DNA from: Mycobacterium sp. 1100029.7
GTDB lineage: Bacteria > Actinomycetota > Actinomycetes > Mycobacteriales > Mycobacteriaceae
Assembly: GCF_001665235.1 (NCBI RefSeq)
Contig: NZ_LZSC01000048.1
Location: 119,894-183,893, forward strand
Direction of reading: 5' to 3'
DNA length: 64,000 bases
Below are positions 18,131 through 26,613 of this stretch, piece by piece. Below the pieces are notes generated by a model. That model had not been told where the DNA came from and made no database searches. It worked only from the letters and a program-made list of their open reading frames with translations. The position numbers and the translations under genes were made by a program. Position 1 is the stretch's first letter, and every line of letters starts with the position of its first letter.

Positions 18131-19255
18131 ATGAGTGATGAGACGTTGCTCTGGCGGCACAACTTCAATCAACTGATCTTCTTTGTTGAGATGGCGCGGG
18201 ATAACGTTGAGGCCGCCCCAAACTCAAGGGGCGTTGCGGAGAAATCAACCAAGGAGGGCTTGCGGAATGGGGTCTTCCACCATCTCTTTGAAGAGCGCGA
18301 GAGGAAGTCGATTTATAGTGCGCAGCTGAGTGCGATTGTTGACGGCGTTCTGGCCGCTGTTGTCGAGCTCCTTGATAGGCCGCTGACGACCCCACAACAG
18401 TTGGTGGAAAGCCTCAGCGACGTTGCCACTCTCGCCGGCAAAGCGATCGAAAGTATAGATGCAATGCCCGACGAAGAAGACGCAGACCAGGTTGTCGATG
18501 AGTTCGAAACCCGCTTCCTAGTGACCCTGGCGACGACTCTGTCGGCTCATAACACACTCGCCATGACGATTAATGCACGCAAGGATACCGACGGCGAGTA
18601 CTTCGACATCGGGACGTATTCGTTCCGATCTGAATCGGGGCCAGGCCGCGTCCACATCGCGGATCTGAACTACGCGATGGATAGTGGTGCAAGCTCATAT
18701 AGCTTGAAGCGGGGGTTCATCTCTTACGAGCGGTTCCCGCCAATCCAACTCTTGACCTACGGGCAATGGTTTGCGTACATCCACGCAATCTGGGACGAAT
18801 GGTACCGGCCGCGGCTAGCAGCCGCGTACTCGCGGCAGCTCGGGACAGAGTTCTTGAAGAACGACATCAAGAGTAAATTCATGGGGGAACTTAACAAGAT
18901 CCGAAACGACGTTGTTCACAACAAATCTCGGGTGAAAGAGAGTGCTCGAAACACCATCCTTGAATGGAGCACCAGTGATGGGGTAGTGGGCATGACAACC
19001 GAGAGAATGGTGAGCCTGCTCACGATGTTTCCACGTGACGAACTGATGACTGCACCCGTACGCGCAGACATCCCAAAGACACAGAACATCCCATGGACTG
19101 CGGATATCCAGCTGATCGACTCGGTCAAGCAACGGATGTCCAATCTGGGGATCACGAAGCGGCAGCAGAAAGACATCGGTGACGAGATGCTTCGGCTCTG
19201 GCTTGAAGCCAACAGGACGCCAGCTACCGAAACGTCGGACCGCCCGGCGACTTAA
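18131..19255 (+). CDS. HEPN-motif protein of the mobile element
   Basis: A 374-aa protein not matching any family I know by name. Its C-terminal third holds the HEPN ribonuclease signature R-x4-H (Arg258 and His263 in KIRNDVVHNK), with a helical surrounding (FLKNDIKSKFMGELNK). The first two thirds are helical, acidic, then a mixed region (TYSFRSESGPGRV). HEPN proteins with this motif cut RNA in many toxin-antitoxin and anti-phage systems. ATG 18131 is chosen because the protein-like sequence (MSDETLLWRHNFNQ) starts there; it lacks a ribosome site, and a start at 18083 is possible. Its end overlaps the REC-kinase gene by four bases on the opposite strand. RNase activity is inferred from the motif only. 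Confidence 0.6.
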   Translation: MSDETLLWRHNFNQLIFFVEMARDNVEAAPNSRGVAEKSTKEGLRNGVFHHLFEERERKSIYSAQLSAIVDGVLAAVVELLDRPLTTPQQLVESLSDVATLAGKAIESIDAMPDEEDADQVVDEFETRFLVTLATTLSAHNTLAMTINARKDTDGEYFDIGTYSFRSESGPGRVHIADLNYAMDSGASSYSLKRGFISYERFPPIQLLTYGQWFAYIHAIWDEWYRPRLAAAYSRQLGTEFLKNDIKSKFMGELNKIRNDVVHNKSRVKESARNTILEWSTSDGVVGMTTERMVSLLTMFPRDELMTAPVRADIPKTQNIPWTADIQLIDSVKQRMSNLGITKRQQKDIGDEMLRLWLEANRTPATETSDRPAT

Positions 19256-20655
19256 GAGGTCAGTTGCTTGATGCACGCGTCTGCAATTGACAGCGCGATG
19301 GTGTGATTGACATCGCCATACTTCAGCTGCCGGATGGAGTGGGCATAGCCAAAGGCAATTATCGATTTTGCATCAGCGACCTGGTGAGCCCAAGCCCGGC
19401 ATGCGGCCGCAAATTCTGCGAGTGGACTGTCGCCATAGCAAGTGTCTACGTCGAGCCAACTGGACCAGTCGATCCCCGCCTCGTATTCGGCGTCACGACC
19501 TGGGCCCTTCTTGTTAAAAAACAGGCTCAACTCAAGAGTTATTGGATCGACGGGGCTATATCCAAGCCCAGAATCTCCGAAGTCGATGAGCATAGGCCGG
19601 CTACTGGAGCCAAGCAAAATATTCTCGCCGTGGAGATCTCCATGAACTGCAACCTGCTCGAAAGAAACCGGCGTCTCCTCGATCTGCCGCAGAATGTTTG
19701 CATCGATCGGCAAGCCCGTGAGATAACTATCCGGAAGGCGGCTCCGGCGAAGCTCGCCCACAGTGGTCGACACAACAGCCGAGTTCTCACACCATGGTGC
19801 AGTAACGACACGCAACTTCTCGACCGCGTCAACAGCCTTCTGCGGCGCATCCCTTAATGAATCGAAGAGGGAGCAGCAGTCGTCGTCGGCTAGGGTTGAA
19901 ATCAGCGCCGACATTTTTCTCAGCCCTGCGTTTATCGGCGACATCGCTGGTGCAAAATAACCTACCGGTAACCGATTAGCGACGAACTGATTATATCGCC
20001 CATACTCGTCTCTGGCCTTTTCCGAAGGAAGGACCTTCAGAAATATGCTCGCCGGCGGGACAGCATCGGATTGCAATTTCACCCGACCTACGACGGCACC
20101 TGACAACCCGGATGTGGACTGGACTACTGCTCGGGTATGTCCGGTAGACGCTGCATAGATTTTCACGGCACGTTGAAATATTGGCTCGTCCAAGCTAGCC
20201 GGTTCAATTGAGCAACCAGATTCGATAGCCTCCATGGCGTTGAAGATCATAGAGATTATTTCTTCGACACCATCGATATCATCCTTCTCGACAAGTTGAA
20301 CCAGTGGCTGTCTACCGAGACCAAGCAATGAATCGACTTCACCAAGAGATAACTGGCGACGAGTTGCGCCAGAGACAGGGTAGGCGGTCAAGAACATGAG
20401 AGGAGTGCCAGGGGAAAGATCCCTGGCGAGAGCATGAACCGCTAAACCGTGACTCTCGTCCGCTTCTGCGCTTCCGCTGTGTGGGGGGATCCTCAGATCA
20501 CATATCACCAGGTCGTATTCGTTGTCCTGGATCATTCGCTCGGCATCGACTCGCGACGACGCGACGTCAACTGTTGCAGAATTAGCACTGCGATCGATAG
20601 CGGCCATCGCTTGGCGGACGCTTCGGTCCTCGTCCTCAATCAGCAGGATTCTCAT
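19252..20655 (-). CDS. Receiver domain fused to an APH-like kinase
   Basis: A 467-aa response regulator with a rare output. Residues 1-130 are a complete receiver domain: acidic pair in IEDED, phospho-acceptor Asp53 in ICDLRIP, conserved Thr in FLTAY and Lys in VEKDD. Residues about 155-467 are an aminoglycoside-phosphotransferase/choline-kinase-type kinase: ATP-site Lys in SIFLKVL, catalytic loop HGDLHGEN (His338, Asp340, Asn345) and metal-binding Asp358 in LIDFGDSG. All key residues are present, so it should be an active, phospho-regulated kinase; the substrate (nucleotide, tRNA, small molecule or protein) is unknown. ATG 20655 overlaps the histidine-kinase gene by 20 bases, with GGAG just upstream. 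Partner: the kinase at 20636. Confidence 0.8.
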   Translation of the reverse strand: MRILLIEDEDRSVRQAMAAIDRSANSATVDVASSRVDAERMIQDNEYDLVICDLRIPPHSGSAEADESHGLAVHALARDLSPGTPLMFLTAYPVSGATRRQLSLGEVDSLLGLGRQPLVQLVEKDDIDGVEEIISMIFNAMEAIESGCSIEPASLDEPIFQRAVKIYAASTGHTRAVVQSTSGLSGAVVGRVKLQSDAVPPASIFLKVLPSEKARDEYGRYNQFVANRLPVGYFAPAMSPINAGLRKMSALISTLADDDCCSLFDSLRDAPQKAVDAVEKLRVVTAPWCENSAVVSTTVGELRRSRLPDSYLTGLPIDANILRQIEETPVSFEQVAVHGDLHGENILLGSSSRPMLIDFGDSGLGYSPVDPITLELSLFFNKKGPGRDAEYEAGIDWSSWLDVDTCYGDSPLAEFAAACRAWAHQVADAKSIIAFGYAHSIRQLKYGDVNHTIALSIADACIKQLTS

Positions 20656-21550
20656 CAGGCTCCAAGTTTTGCGGTGAGCTATTCGCCCATCTAATCTCGC
20701 ACATGGTTCCGCCGTATTCGCGACGGCTTAGAGAAATATTGCCACTCATGGAATGCATCGCCTGATCCGCAATGGTCAGACCCCAGCCGAAATGCTCGTC
20801 CTTTGACTTTTTCGTCACTCCTGGTTCTTTGAGGTTGCTTCCGTCCGGCAATCCTATGCCCTCATCCAGGACTACTACCCATGCCTCGGTCGCCGTATAG
20901 CCACAATTGACTATCACACTTTTCCCTGATAATTCGCTAGCCTCAACCGCATTTCTAAACGCATTCTGAAGTGCCAGGCTCAGGAGGTCGGGATCCCCGT
21001 ATACCACTACTGAATCTGTCCGGGTCGCGAGTATTTGTCGGCTGTCGAAACCACCATCCACAATCTCTCGATTAATGACATCGACCAAATCAAATTCTAT
21101 TACTTGCGGCGAAGCCGCAGCATCATGGAGGGTCTTGATAGTTCGAAGGAAAGCTCTTAATCGTTCGATATAGTGCCTTGTGGCTGATTCTTTGTAATCG
21201 GGCACATCTCCCCGTGCGGCGGTACTAATGTCGCCAACGATGGGCAGGATTTCATGTAAGAGCGTAATCGTAACTGACTGAATGGCTACAGCGCGGATGT
21301 CCTGGAGCTCATCAGAACCTGCGATAGATATCCATGAATCAGTCGGGTCACTCACAGCGCTTGCCGATTCCCATCTATGAATCGAGCGGTCTAGAGCCGC
21401 GCGTACCCACGAATCGGTTTCAAGCGTCCTGAATCGACGTATATCTGCGATATGCTGCGAGATATCGCTCCTAGCCAATGCTCTTGCGCCTGCGAGGCGA
21501 ACAAAGGGGTCGTCGGAACGTAGCATCTGCATAGGGGAGTCGTCTGGCAT
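20636..21550 (-). CDS. HEAT-like histidine kinase of the mobile element
   Basis: A 304-aa soluble sensor kinase. The N-terminal ~65 residues (DDPFVRLAGARALARSDI) look like a HEAT/PBS-type helical repeat. The phospho-acceptor is probably His99 in LLHEILPIVGD. The catalytic domain has an N box (ALQNAFRNAVEAS), G1 (VLDEGIGLPDG) and G2 (GWGLTIAD), all intact. There is no membrane segment, so the input is cytoplasmic. The start overlaps the ATPase stop as TAATG, and its end overlaps the REC-kinase gene, indicating a phosphorelay between the two products. The signal may come from the SMC-like ATPase next to it; this is inference. Confidence 0.8.
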   Translation of the reverse strand: MPDDSPMQMLRSDDPFVRLAGARALARSDISQHIADIRRFRTLETDSWVRAALDRSIHRWESASAVSDPTDSWISIAGSDELQDIRAVAIQSVTITLLHEILPIVGDISTAARGDVPDYKESATRHYIERLRAFLRTIKTLHDAAASPQVIEFDLVDVINREIVDGGFDSRQILATRTDSVVVYGDPDLLSLALQNAFRNAVEASELSGKSVIVNCGYTATEAWVVVLDEGIGLPDGSNLKEPGVTKKSKDEHFGWGLTIADQAMHSMSGNISLSRREYGGTMCEIRWANSSPQNLEPDENPAD

Positions 21551-23403
21551 TAAGCGCCTTCAGTTCTTTGTGCATAGAAGAGCGAGCGAGCCTCGAAAGC
21601 CTCAATTCCACCCTCCATTAACTGCGTAATGTGGTCGACCGTTCGCGGCTCTTCCAGGGCGCCTTGGTGCTTTACAAAGCCGTGCTCTCCGTCGGACTGC
21701 ATAACTATCACTCGATCGGCGTCGCCAAGTACAGGGATATTCGCGTTATGGGAGGAGAAGATCATTTGATCATCAGTGTGCCGGTTGCGGAGTGCGCTTA
21801 CCAAGATAGACGCGATGAATGCGTTATCAAGGTGATCTTCCGGCTGATCGATAATCAATGTGTCACCGTGATTGCCAAGTAAGACCGGAAGGACGACTGT
21901 GCAACGCTGTCCGATTGACAGCTGGTCGCTTGGTTTGTAGTCCAGTCCATCAAGAAGCTCTAATGCAACGCCATCCTCGATTGGCGCACTCAATATCGAT
22001 GCAAGCGTGGACGATCCGGATAAGCTTGCAATTATTGTCGCCGCGCGATCTGGTCGGATTCCGAGGGCAGAGGCTAACGCTTCGTTGTCGGACTCCTCAA
22101 CCCACCGCGTCAACTCGTAGGGACTGACTTCGCGCGCGATTTGCGGGGCAAGGTTATTGTAGTGAATTCCACTGCCCCGAAGGGCAGAGATTATGGCTGA
22201 ACGATAGCTCCCGACATCTTCCGACCTCGAGACCCGGACACGAATCATAGGCGAAAGGCTGGTGGTCAACTGCTCCGCAACTGCGCGTCGCTGCTCAAAT
22301 ATGTGTGTTCGCTGTTGATCGAGCGATCGATATAAAGCGTCACGTTCGCCAATCAACTCGTTATAGTGCACCCGCCGTTCATTCAGCAGACTGTCGAGCG
22401 CCTTCGCCTTACCACGCCTCTCTTCAAGCTCCGCGACCCTACGCGTGGCTTGACCGACTCCGGCTTGCACTGAACTCAGAATCTGTCGGAGATTCCTACT
22501 CTGCTCGTCAACCGATACCCGCAACTCGTATGTGCTTGCTTTCGCACGATTGATTTCGCTCACGAGCTCACGTGCCGCCGTTACGGCATCGTTCAACGCA
22601 GCAGTTATTTCTTCGACGCGACGTCGGGACTCCGCAAACAGATCCTCTCCTGCTTCTGGCGGCCACTGCTGCAGGAGCGATTTGGAGTTATTGCGGGTCC
22701 GTTCCAGTTCTCTCACAAAGCTTGAAGCTCGCTGCTCGCTTGCTTGGACGACCGCATCACGTGCGGCGACTATTCGACCGGCATCTTGTAGCGCCTCGAG
22801 ATCGCGTTGCTGGGTTTCAGTAGCCTCGGACTCCGCCAGCAGTCGCGCTTGCTCAGACCGTGCAAGAGTCAGTTCTTCATCCACTGTTCCTAGAGCTTCG
22901 ATTTCTTCGATGATTGTGCGGCCTTCACTTAAAAGCGCACCAACCTCGACAGTGAGGCTTTTTAAACGCGACTGCACTGACTCAAGTTTTCGCTTGTCGC
23001 TATCACGGTCCGAGCGGAACCGGTCGATCAGATGGAGCCGGCCGGATGCTTGTGTACCGACAGCTTCGACTTCGCTCTGGGCGAGGACAGTGCACGGCAC
23101 CGAAAAAAACTCATTGCGGCTGTAGTGACCGGCCGCCGAACGGGTAATGTCAAAGTGCGCGTCGCCGTCTCGTATTGAGACTGTGACGGCTCCGCCCCCC
23201 AGAATCGCGATTGCCTGCTGGTTACCACGCGTTCGCACGTCCTCGGTAAAAGCGCCAGCATCTAAGCAATACCTGATCAATTCAATGATTGACGTTTTAC
23301 CTGTACCTCTCGCGCCGATGATCACGTTTAGCCCTGTCGAGAAGTGCACATCGAGTCCTCCGAGGAATCCTTCGGACTCTACTTGCAACCGTTCGATATA
23401 CAT
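21550..23403 (-). CDS. SMC/RecF-like coiled-coil ATPase
   Basis: A 617-aa ABC-class ATPase with the SMC/Rad50/RecF pattern: Walker A GARGTGKTS (30-38), a central coiled-coil part (about 130-390, rich in Glu, Arg, Gln), signature loop LSIGQR (495-500), Walker B LIIDQPEDHLD (Asp519, Glu522) and an H-loop FSSHN. The coil is short compared with SMC proteins, closer to the ATPases of defence systems. These proteins sense or handle DNA ends. ATG 23403 follows the zinc-finger recombinase stop after five bases with GGAAG upstream, so it is co-transcribed with the transposition genes. No nuclease domain is visible. Confidence 0.8.
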   Translation of the reverse strand: MYIERLQVESEGFLGGLDVHFSTGLNVIIGARGTGKTSIIELIRYCLDAGAFTEDVRTRGNQQAIAILGGGAVTVSIRDGDAHFDITRSAAGHYSRNEFFSVPCTVLAQSEVEAVGTQASGRLHLIDRFRSDRDSDKRKLESVQSRLKSLTVEVGALLSEGRTIIEEIEALGTVDEELTLARSEQARLLAESEATETQQRDLEALQDAGRIVAARDAVVQASEQRASSFVRELERTRNNSKSLLQQWPPEAGEDLFAESRRRVEEITAALNDAVTAARELVSEINRAKASTYELRVSVDEQSRNLRQILSSVQAGVGQATRRVAELEERRGKAKALDSLLNERRVHYNELIGERDALYRSLDQQRTHIFEQRRAVAEQLTTSLSPMIRVRVSRSEDVGSYRSAIISALRGSGIHYNNLAPQIAREVSPYELTRWVEESDNEALASALGIRPDRAATIIASLSGSSTLASILSAPIEDGVALELLDGLDYKPSDQLSIGQRCTVVLPVLLGNHGDTLIIDQPEDHLDNAFIASILVSALRNRHTDDQMIFSSHNANIPVLGDADRVIVMQSDGEHGFVKHQGALEEPRTVDHITQLMEGGIEAFEARSLFYAQRTEGA

Positions 23404-23408
23404 TTCTT

Positions 23409-24935
23409 CTACTTCCGGTCTCTCGACGAATTGTCGACGTTGGTGCCTGGGCTACGGGTTGAATAGGTGTGCCATGGCTGCGCTGCGAGTGCCGCGTGAC
23501 GATGGACCACTTGGTTGCTGTAGCCAAGCATCTCGGCTACGACCGGTGGCGGCACCTGCGTGACGAGTTCGCGCAGCGCAGTATTACGAGCGCCCAGGAG
23601 GTCCATACCTAGCCATCGCAGGCGATCCATCAGTGTGTTGGGGTGTAGGTGCTGGCCGGGACGATAACCCGGAAACACCCAGGGATTGCCTGCTCCTGCT
23701 GTGCGGAGGTTTGGTCTGTTGATGACGTGGCTCTTGAGCAGTGCAGCGAATGGCTCAGGAACGGGCGACGGAGTAACGCCGAGTTGGAGCGATAGTCCGT
23801 CGGGAGAGACAAGCACCTTGCTCATCGATATTGATGCGACCTTCACGAGTGGCTGGGCGTAGAGGAGTAGCAGGGTTCCGGCAACTCGGTAGGGGAGCGA
23901 CTCGCTGTCGCCGGACAGAAGCTCTCGAATCCACTCGAGCCGCTGATCTTGCGTGAGAACCCGGACCGTCCTAGCCTGCCGATGTCCGAGTGTGATCGAC
24001 CCATTCACCCGCATCTTTTTGCACCAGACGATGAACGTCCGGATGAGGTGCCGTGTCGTCGGACCTGCGGTGACCCAGAGGTCCACGTCTTGCTGAGTGC
24101 AGTCCGCGATCGTTCGTCCATGTTCGGTTCGAAGCCACTGAAGGAACTTCAGTGCCTCGGTGATGTCTTGCTTCGAGGCGTGAACAGGTCCGCGCGTCGG
24201 CTTCCCTGCGAGTGCTAACTCGTTGATTCGTTTGAGGTGGTGCCAGGTAGCGAATTGTCTTATAGGGATCGCGATTTGGGGATCTGAGACAGGGCGCAGC
24301 TTGTCGTCGATCCACCGCTCGAAGTGAGCGAGGTACTTGTCGCGGGTCGGCAATACTTCGTGGTGCTGCAGGATTGCGCGGAGATGGTCAACGTGCCGGC
24401 CGCTGGGCTCGTACTGGTCCAGGCCGTCGTGGGTCAGAGGAGTGGTGCCATCTCCGAGGGAGCGTAGGAGACCTTGAACCTTATCCGATCGTTTCCACGT
24501 GACGATGCTCTCGGCGCGATCAGCTGCGCACAGGGCGTCGATGAGTCGCGTGAAGCTCGCGGGGGAGTCCGGGTGGAGGAACGCCCGCTCAAGGTCTTCG
24601 CGGAGGCTGCAACGTGCGCATACGTTGCCGCGGTAGGGTCGGCGCTCCTCGTTGCACGACGTGCAGTGGAAGTTCTGGCGGATTCGCGCGCAGTCTCGAC
24701 ACACCGGCTGCTCGCCGATGTCCAGCCGGCCCGGCAAAAGGCGGTGGAATCCGCAGCTGGGACAGTCGCCGTACAGGCTGGTTGCTTCGTAGTAGCAGGA
24801 ATTGCAGATGCGGCCTTCTGGCCATGTTGCTGCCGTGCGCCGCATCTCGCGGTGGCAACGAGCGCACTCCATTGATCCGTCGGTGACTTTGGGACGTCCG
24901 CGAACGGTATTCCGGCGCAGCGGTTCAATCGTCAT
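23409..24935 (-). CDS. Zinc-finger tyrosine-recombinase-like protein (probably accessory)
   Basis: A 508-aa protein. The N-terminal ~130 residues carry several CxxC knuckles (CARCHRE, CNSC, CPSC, CRDC, CTSC, CARC), likely three zinc ribbons for DNA or protein contact. The rest has the fold-like pattern of a phage integrase core-binding and catalytic domain, but the active site looks degenerate: the expected H-x-x-R box reads ARNTALR and the Tyr position reads VVHRHA. It probably acts as a non-catalytic partner. ATG 24935 is used; it overlaps the HTH gene by 11 bases. A longer start at GTG 24953 exists. Confidence 0.7.
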   Translation of the reverse strand: MTIEPLRRNTVRGRPKVTDGSMECARCHREMRRTAATWPEGRICNSCYYEATSLYGDCPSCGFHRLLPGRLDIGEQPVCRDCARIRQNFHCTSCNEERRPYRGNVCARCSLREDLERAFLHPDSPASFTRLIDALCAADRAESIVTWKRSDKVQGLLRSLGDGTTPLTHDGLDQYEPSGRHVDHLRAILQHHEVLPTRDKYLAHFERWIDDKLRPVSDPQIAIPIRQFATWHHLKRINELALAGKPTRGPVHASKQDITEALKFLQWLRTEHGRTIADCTQQDVDLWVTAGPTTRHLIRTFIVWCKKMRVNGSITLGHRQARTVRVLTQDQRLEWIRELLSGDSESLPYRVAGTLLLLYAQPLVKVASISMSKVLVSPDGLSLQLGVTPSPVPEPFAALLKSHVINRPNLRTAGAGNPWVFPGYRPGQHLHPNTLMDRLRWLGMDLLGARNTALRELVTQVPPPVVAEMLGYSNQVVHRHAALAAQPWHTYSTRSPGTNVDNSSRDRK

Positions 24936-25260
24936 CGCTGAGGATCCGAGCACGTTTGGGGCGGATGGCCTTGTTGAGTTCTACGACGTTCTCTCGGCCG
25001 GCGCTGGCGGCCTTCTTGCGGGCGTCGGCAGCGGTGACAGTGACGAGATCGTCTGGGCCGCAGTCGAAGATGTCGCAGAGGGCGGCGATGAGCTTCAGAG
25101 AGACCCGTTCGGGTCGTTGGTGGACGAGTCGGTAGACCTGTGGCCGTGACAGCGTGATGCCGCGTTCATTCAGCCGTGGGATGAGGTCGGTACTGTTGTG
25201 CATCTGATTACCCGCCATGAGCTCGGCGAGCCGCCATTGGTAGTCGACATCGCGTTTCAT
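24925..25260 (-). CDS. XRE-type helix-turn-helix protein
   Basis: A 111-aa DNA-binding protein. The helix-turn-helix region (LIPRLNERGITLSRPQVYRLVH, then RVSLKLIAALCDIFDCGPDDLV) is a Cro/C1-type domain of the short YozG-like group; the C-terminal ~30 residues are basic (KAIRPKRARI). It starts at ATG 25260, overlapping the recombinase stop by four bases. Encoded between the two recombinase genes, it probably controls the operon or helps transposition; the 13-bp-arm palindrome at 26391-26417 is a possible target. Confidence 0.8.
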   Translation of the reverse strand: MKRDVDYQWRLAELMAGNQMHNSTDLIPRLNERGITLSRPQVYRLVHQRPERVSLKLIAALCDIFDCGPDDLVTVTAADARKKAASAGRENVVELNKAIRPKRARILSDDD

Positions 25261-26366
25261 CCGGCGCCGCCGTTCAGCTTCGACTCAAGCGCTGCGGCGA
25301 TAGTGGCGTCGAGCGCATTTCGCAGCGTCCGGGTGCGGTAGTCGCTGCTGACACAGCTGTAGATCGCTGTGGTCGACGCGTGCTCATGACCCATTTGGTG
25401 CTGAACGAACATCGCATCCCAGCCGGCTTCGAGCAAGTGCGTTGCATAGGATCGCCGGAACGAGTGGAGATCGAGGCCGGGCGAGAGGTCGAGATCGTCA
25501 CAGTACCGGCGGAACCGCCTGATAAGTGTGGTTTCCGAGACGAGATTTCCGCGTTCGCTGGGGAACAGGTCGATCCCGTCGTCCATATGGGGCTGACCAT
25601 TCTCCAGCCAGTCGACCAGCACTTCGGGCGTCCAATCGAAGACTGTCAGGACGCTGCGCCGCTTCGGCGGGGAGCCCTTCTTCGCTTTGCCGTATCGCAC
25701 ATGAACCAGGCCGAACTTTCCGAACTCCTTAGCGTGGGGGTTCCTTGCGAAGTCGACCGTCTGCAAGTGGGCCAGTTCGTTGAACCGCAACCCATACGAG
25801 TAGGCGATCTTGAACATCACGGTGTCGCGGTATGCGGGCAGCCAGCCCTTTCTGCCCGAAGCTACGACGGCAGATACCTGCTCGTCGGCATGATCGAAGA
25901 AGTCTTGAAGTTCGCGCTTGGTGAATGCGCGTTTCTCGGGCCGGGCCTCGTTCTCCTGGACGTGTCGAGCGGTATTCCAGTCGAAGAAGACTTGGGAGGG
26001 GTGAGTCCCGAACAGTGCTTCGCAGACGCGGTCCCAGCCGTAGTCCGGATTGCTGACATAGGAGCAGAATTGTCGCAGGCCGACCTGATACGAACGGATC
26101 GACGACTGGGCGAGTCCGTGGATACTCCGAAGATCGCCGAAGAACTCATCGACCATGGCGACGGTCCAGGTCCATGGGAACTCGTTCGAGTGCTCGATGA
26201 AGCGCTGCACCTGCGTGATGCGTGAGTCGATAGTCTCGAACTGCAGATTGCGGCTGAGCTGCTGGTTGCGCCAGCCCTGGAGCATTTCGGCGACTGTCTG
26301 TTCTTCGGGGTGCAGGGGACGGACCGTGTCAACGAGATATGCACGTCCGACGTCGTCGACTGCCAC
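25257..26366 (-). CDS. Tyrosine recombinase (integrase) of the mobile element
   Basis: A 369-aa active-type tyrosine recombinase. N-terminal SAM-like core-binding domain (about 25-125), then the catalytic domain with the first Arg in YSYGLRFNELAHL, the box HSFRRSYATH (His and Arg) and the nucleophile Tyr336 in ASTTAIYSC. All catalytic residues are present. GTG 26366 has GGGAG six bases upstream. It is the first gene of the six-gene operon and should carry out integration and excision of the element. Similar length to Tn554 TnpA-type proteins. Confidence 0.85.
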   Translation of the reverse strand: MAVDDVGRAYLVDTVRPLHPEEQTVAEMLQGWRNQQLSRNLQFETIDSRITQVQRFIEHSNEFPWTWTVAMVDEFFGDLRSIHGLAQSSIRSYQVGLRQFCSYVSNPDYGWDRVCEALFGTHPSQVFFDWNTARHVQENEARPEKRAFTKRELQDFFDHADEQVSAVVASGRKGWLPAYRDTVMFKIAYSYGLRFNELAHLQTVDFARNPHAKEFGKFGLVHVRYGKAKKGSPPKRRSVLTVFDWTPEVLVDWLENGQPHMDDGIDLFPSERGNLVSETTLIRRFRRYCDDLDLSPGLDLHSFRRSYATHLLEAGWDAMFVQHQMGHEHASTTAIYSCVSSDYRTRTLRNALDATIAAALESKLNGGAG

Positions 26367-26390
26367 CCGAAACTCCCGTCTTCTGGTATC

Positions 26391-26417
26391 AACAGATGAA
26401 TCAATGATTCATCTGTT
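26391..26417. promoter_or_regulatory. Perfect 13-bp-arm palindrome before the recombinase gene
   Basis: Two perfect 13-base arms (AACAGATGAATCA and its complement) around one base, 24 bases upstream of the recombinase start. The right arm motif TGATTCATCTG recurs at 26582-26592 close to the element's right end. It may be a recombinase-binding pair or the HTH protein's operator. Confidence 0.6.
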
Positions 26418-26581
26418 GCATCATCAAGTCAAGACCCCAGGTCAGCGTGTCGCCGGAACGGCCCGCGGGCGTAGCGAGCATGGCTGCCGATACGAGTCCG
26501 CAGAGCGGGACGGTGGGCGGAAACTGTTGCAACGCAGCCGAAACCGACAGGAAGAGTGGTGGCCGACTAGCGGCCGGGCGT

Positions 26582-26592
26582 TGATTCATCTG
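26582..26592 (+). repeat. Third copy of TGATTCATCTG near the right end
   Basis: Direct copy of the palindrome arm at 26405-26415 (each followed by a TTGCA- or ATGCA-type sequence), 165 bases further right and just inside the proposed right end. Spaced copies of this kind are typical for recombinase arm sites. Confidence 0.5.
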
Positions 26593-26593
26593 A

Positions 26594-26613
26594 TGCAATA
26601 TGCAGTGGTTAAC
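26594..26613 (-). repeat. Right terminal inverted repeat candidate
   Basis: Contains AATATGCAG then GGTTAAC, the inverted counterpart of the left end at 17921. It ends where the dif-like site starts. Confidence 0.45.

Larger units (their letters stand above)
17921..26613. mobile_element. Tyrosine-recombinase mobile element (Tn554-like layout) carrying a putative defence system
   Basis: An ~8.7-kb block distinguished by lower GC content, many AT-ending codons and shorter housekeeping resemblance than its flanks. It contains a leftward operon of six genes: tyrosine recombinase, XRE HTH protein, zinc-finger recombinase-like protein, SMC-like ATPase, histidine kinase and REC-kinase, plus one opposed HEPN gene. 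Three transposition genes in this order recall the TnpA/TnpB/TnpC arrangement of Tn554-type elements; that is analogy, not sequence identity. The ends are proposed from an inverted match: AATATGCAG followed by GTTA reading outward at both sides (17921-17940 and 26594-26613). The right end touches a dif-like site. The boundaries may be off by some bases. Confidence 0.7.
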
